A stretch of 64,000 nucleotides of DNA from Lentisphaerota bacterium (GTDB lineage Bacteria > Verrucomicrobiota > Lentisphaeria > Victivallales > Victivallaceae): assembly GCA_015061745.1 (NCBI GenBank), contig SUWB01000011.1, forward strand, positions 1 to 64,000. The letters run 5' to 3'. The notes beneath the pieces are model-generated. The model did not search any database and was not told the origin of the DNA. It worked only from the letters and a program-made list of their open reading frames with translations. Below are positions 62,973 to 64,000 of the stretch, in pieces; position 1 is the stretch's first letter; each line of letters opens with the position of its first letter. The translations under genes were made by a program, and so were the position numbers.

Positions 62973-64000
62973 TCAGAGCTTGCAGCTGACCAGCCCTTTG
63001 AGATAAAATGTTTCAGGCACAGAAAGCAGCGTCGGATGATCGGGAGATTGTTCCAAATGCGCAATGATCCGGGCATCGCAGTTTGCTTCGAGAGCCGCTG
63101 AAGCTGTGATTTTTTGAAAAAGATCCGCGGTCATCAATCCGGAACAGGAAAAGTTGAAAAGAACACCGCCCGGTTTCAGCAGTTTGAATCCGTGCCGTGC
63201 CAGATCCTGATAGGCACGGGCTCCGGACATCAAGGCCCGCTGGGAGTCGATCAGTTTCGGGGGGTCGAGAATGACCACATCAAACTGACGTTTTTCTTTG
63301 ACAAGTTCCCGCAGGTGTGTGAAAACATCTCCGCAGCGGTTTTCATATTGAGAACTTTCAAAGTTATTGATTTCCATATTCCGTTCCAGCTGTTTGAGGG
63401 CGGGAGCGGAAGAGTCGATATTGAGAATGTGTCTGGCTTCGGATTTCAAAGCAGTTACAGCAAAGGCTCCGGTGTAGCTGAAGCAGTTGAGGATATCTGC
63501 TCCTGCTGAAAAACGGCGGAGCATTTTTCTTGCTGAACGCAAGTCAAAATAAAATCCGGTTTTCTGTCCCTTGCGGCCGTCAACAGCAAAGAGCATATCT
63601 TCTTCTGAAACAATAAGTTCATCCGGAAGTTCCTCGCCTTTGAGCAGACCGGAACGGCCGGGGAGATTTTCTTTGCGGCGGACGGAAACGTCTGAACGTT
63701 CGTGAATACCTGCCGGAGCACACACTTCCCAGAGGGCGTTGACGATATGTTCCCGGTTGAATTCAGCTCCCGCAGAAAGAAGCTGAAGAATAAGAAATTT
63801 TCCGAAGCGATCCACTATGACACCGGGCAATTGATCTGCTTCAGAGAAAATCAAGCGGCACCCTCCGTCTGCATTCATAAGGCCCAATTTCTCTCTGAGG
63901 GCGGCGGCAGCGGAAATGCGGCGTTTGAAAAATTCAGCATCAATGGTGTCATTGCAGTCAAATGACCAGACTCTGCCGGTGATCTGGGAAGCGTGTGAAT
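62973..64000 (-). CDS. RlmI-like class I rRNA (cytosine-C5) methyltransferase, 5' end outside the window
   Basis: About 341 codons are present and the frame stays open to the window end, where ASQITGRVWSFD and IDAEFFKRRISAA continue the family N-terminal region; the PUA domain must lie beyond 64000. Motifs: EADQLPGVIVDRFG, KTGFYFDLRSAR, LNCFSYTGAFAV (SAM motif I) and DVVILDPPKL (motif IV), with NFSCSGLM near the C-terminus. Homologues methylate 23S rRNA cytosines. The exact paralogue is not certain. Confidence 0.88.
   Translation of the reverse strand, partial: SHASQITGRVWSFDCNDTIDAEFFKRRISAAAALREKLGLMNADGGCRLIFSEADQLPGVIVDRFGKFLILQLLSAGAEFNREHIVNALWEVCAPAGIHERSDVSVRRKENLPGRSGLLKGEELPDELIVSEEDMLFAVDGRKGQKTGFYFDLRSARKMLRRFSAGADILNCFSYTGAFAVTALKSEARHILNIDSSAPALKQLERNMEINNFESSQYENRCGDVFTHLRELVKEKRQFDVVILDPPKLIDSQRALMSGARAYQDLARHGFKLLKPGGVLFNFSCSGLMTADLFQKITASAALEANCDARIIAHLEQSPDHPTLLSVPETFYLKGLVSCKL

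Overview
The window looks like a chromosome segment of an anaerobic, polysaccharide-degrading member of the PVC superphylum, most plausibly Lentisphaerota (Victivallales-like). That is an inference from gene content: pectin and uronate depolymerases, PcRGLX-type lyases, DUF6259 and heparinase II/III proteins, BspA-type repeats, and a Thi4 with histidine at the suicide-cysteine site. Base composition is moderate. Most transcription units have a sigma-70-like promoter with an unusual TATATT -10 exactly 17 bp from a TTGANN -35.

Left part (1-10,700): a truncated-looking glycosidase (-), a SIMPL protein (+) and a four-gene (+) operon (beta-helix protein, exo-rhamnogalacturonan-lyase-like protein, alpha/beta hydrolase, sugar-isomerase-like protein). 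Next (10,700-13,710) is a (-) thiamin operon, TPP riboswitch-thi4-thiE-thiC. It is followed by a 23-unit BspA-like repeat protein, an array of short hairpins, tRNA-Pro(UGG), and a (+) group with an oxidoreductase, a PIG-L deacetylase and a GH20-like enzyme.

Middle (20,578-40,656): all genes are on (-). They comprise the translation/transcription operon nusA-infB-rbfA-nrnA running into a polysaccharide deacetylase and a FemAB/GNAT-like protein; a second pectin operon (1,727-aa secreted glycosidase, GH28, DUF6259 protein, oligogalacturonate-lyase-like propeller); an XRE/S24-like regulator; and zupT-acetylxylan esterase-isochorismatase.

Accessory island (about 40,900-54,560): it begins just after tRNA-Arg(CCG) and contains two different tyrosine-recombinase C-terminal remnants towards its right side. 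Its core is an eight-gene (+) operon in which a type I restriction-modification system (HTH, hsdM, hsdS, hsdR) is interleaved with four extra genes: a nucleotidyl-cyclase-like protein, a protein with a C-terminal two-TM hairpin, a PIN-GNAT-PUA-like three-domain protein, and an ASCH-domain protein. Six of the seven junctions are overlaps or gaps of at most 32 bp. This mosaic is the best candidate for an undescribed defence system. Further right are recombination scars and an AAA ATPase/DUF4143 gene whose promoter carries three evenly spaced 11-bp direct repeats.

Right part (55,055-64,000): a (-) operon of metallophosphoesterase, DUF1796-like protein and an LtaS-like sulfatase that carries a near-perfect 612-bp in-frame tandem duplication; then (+) a RecB/Cas4-like protein with apparently missing nuclease residues and a heparinase II/III-family protein; and finally a (-) RlmI-type rRNA methyltransferase cut by the window end.
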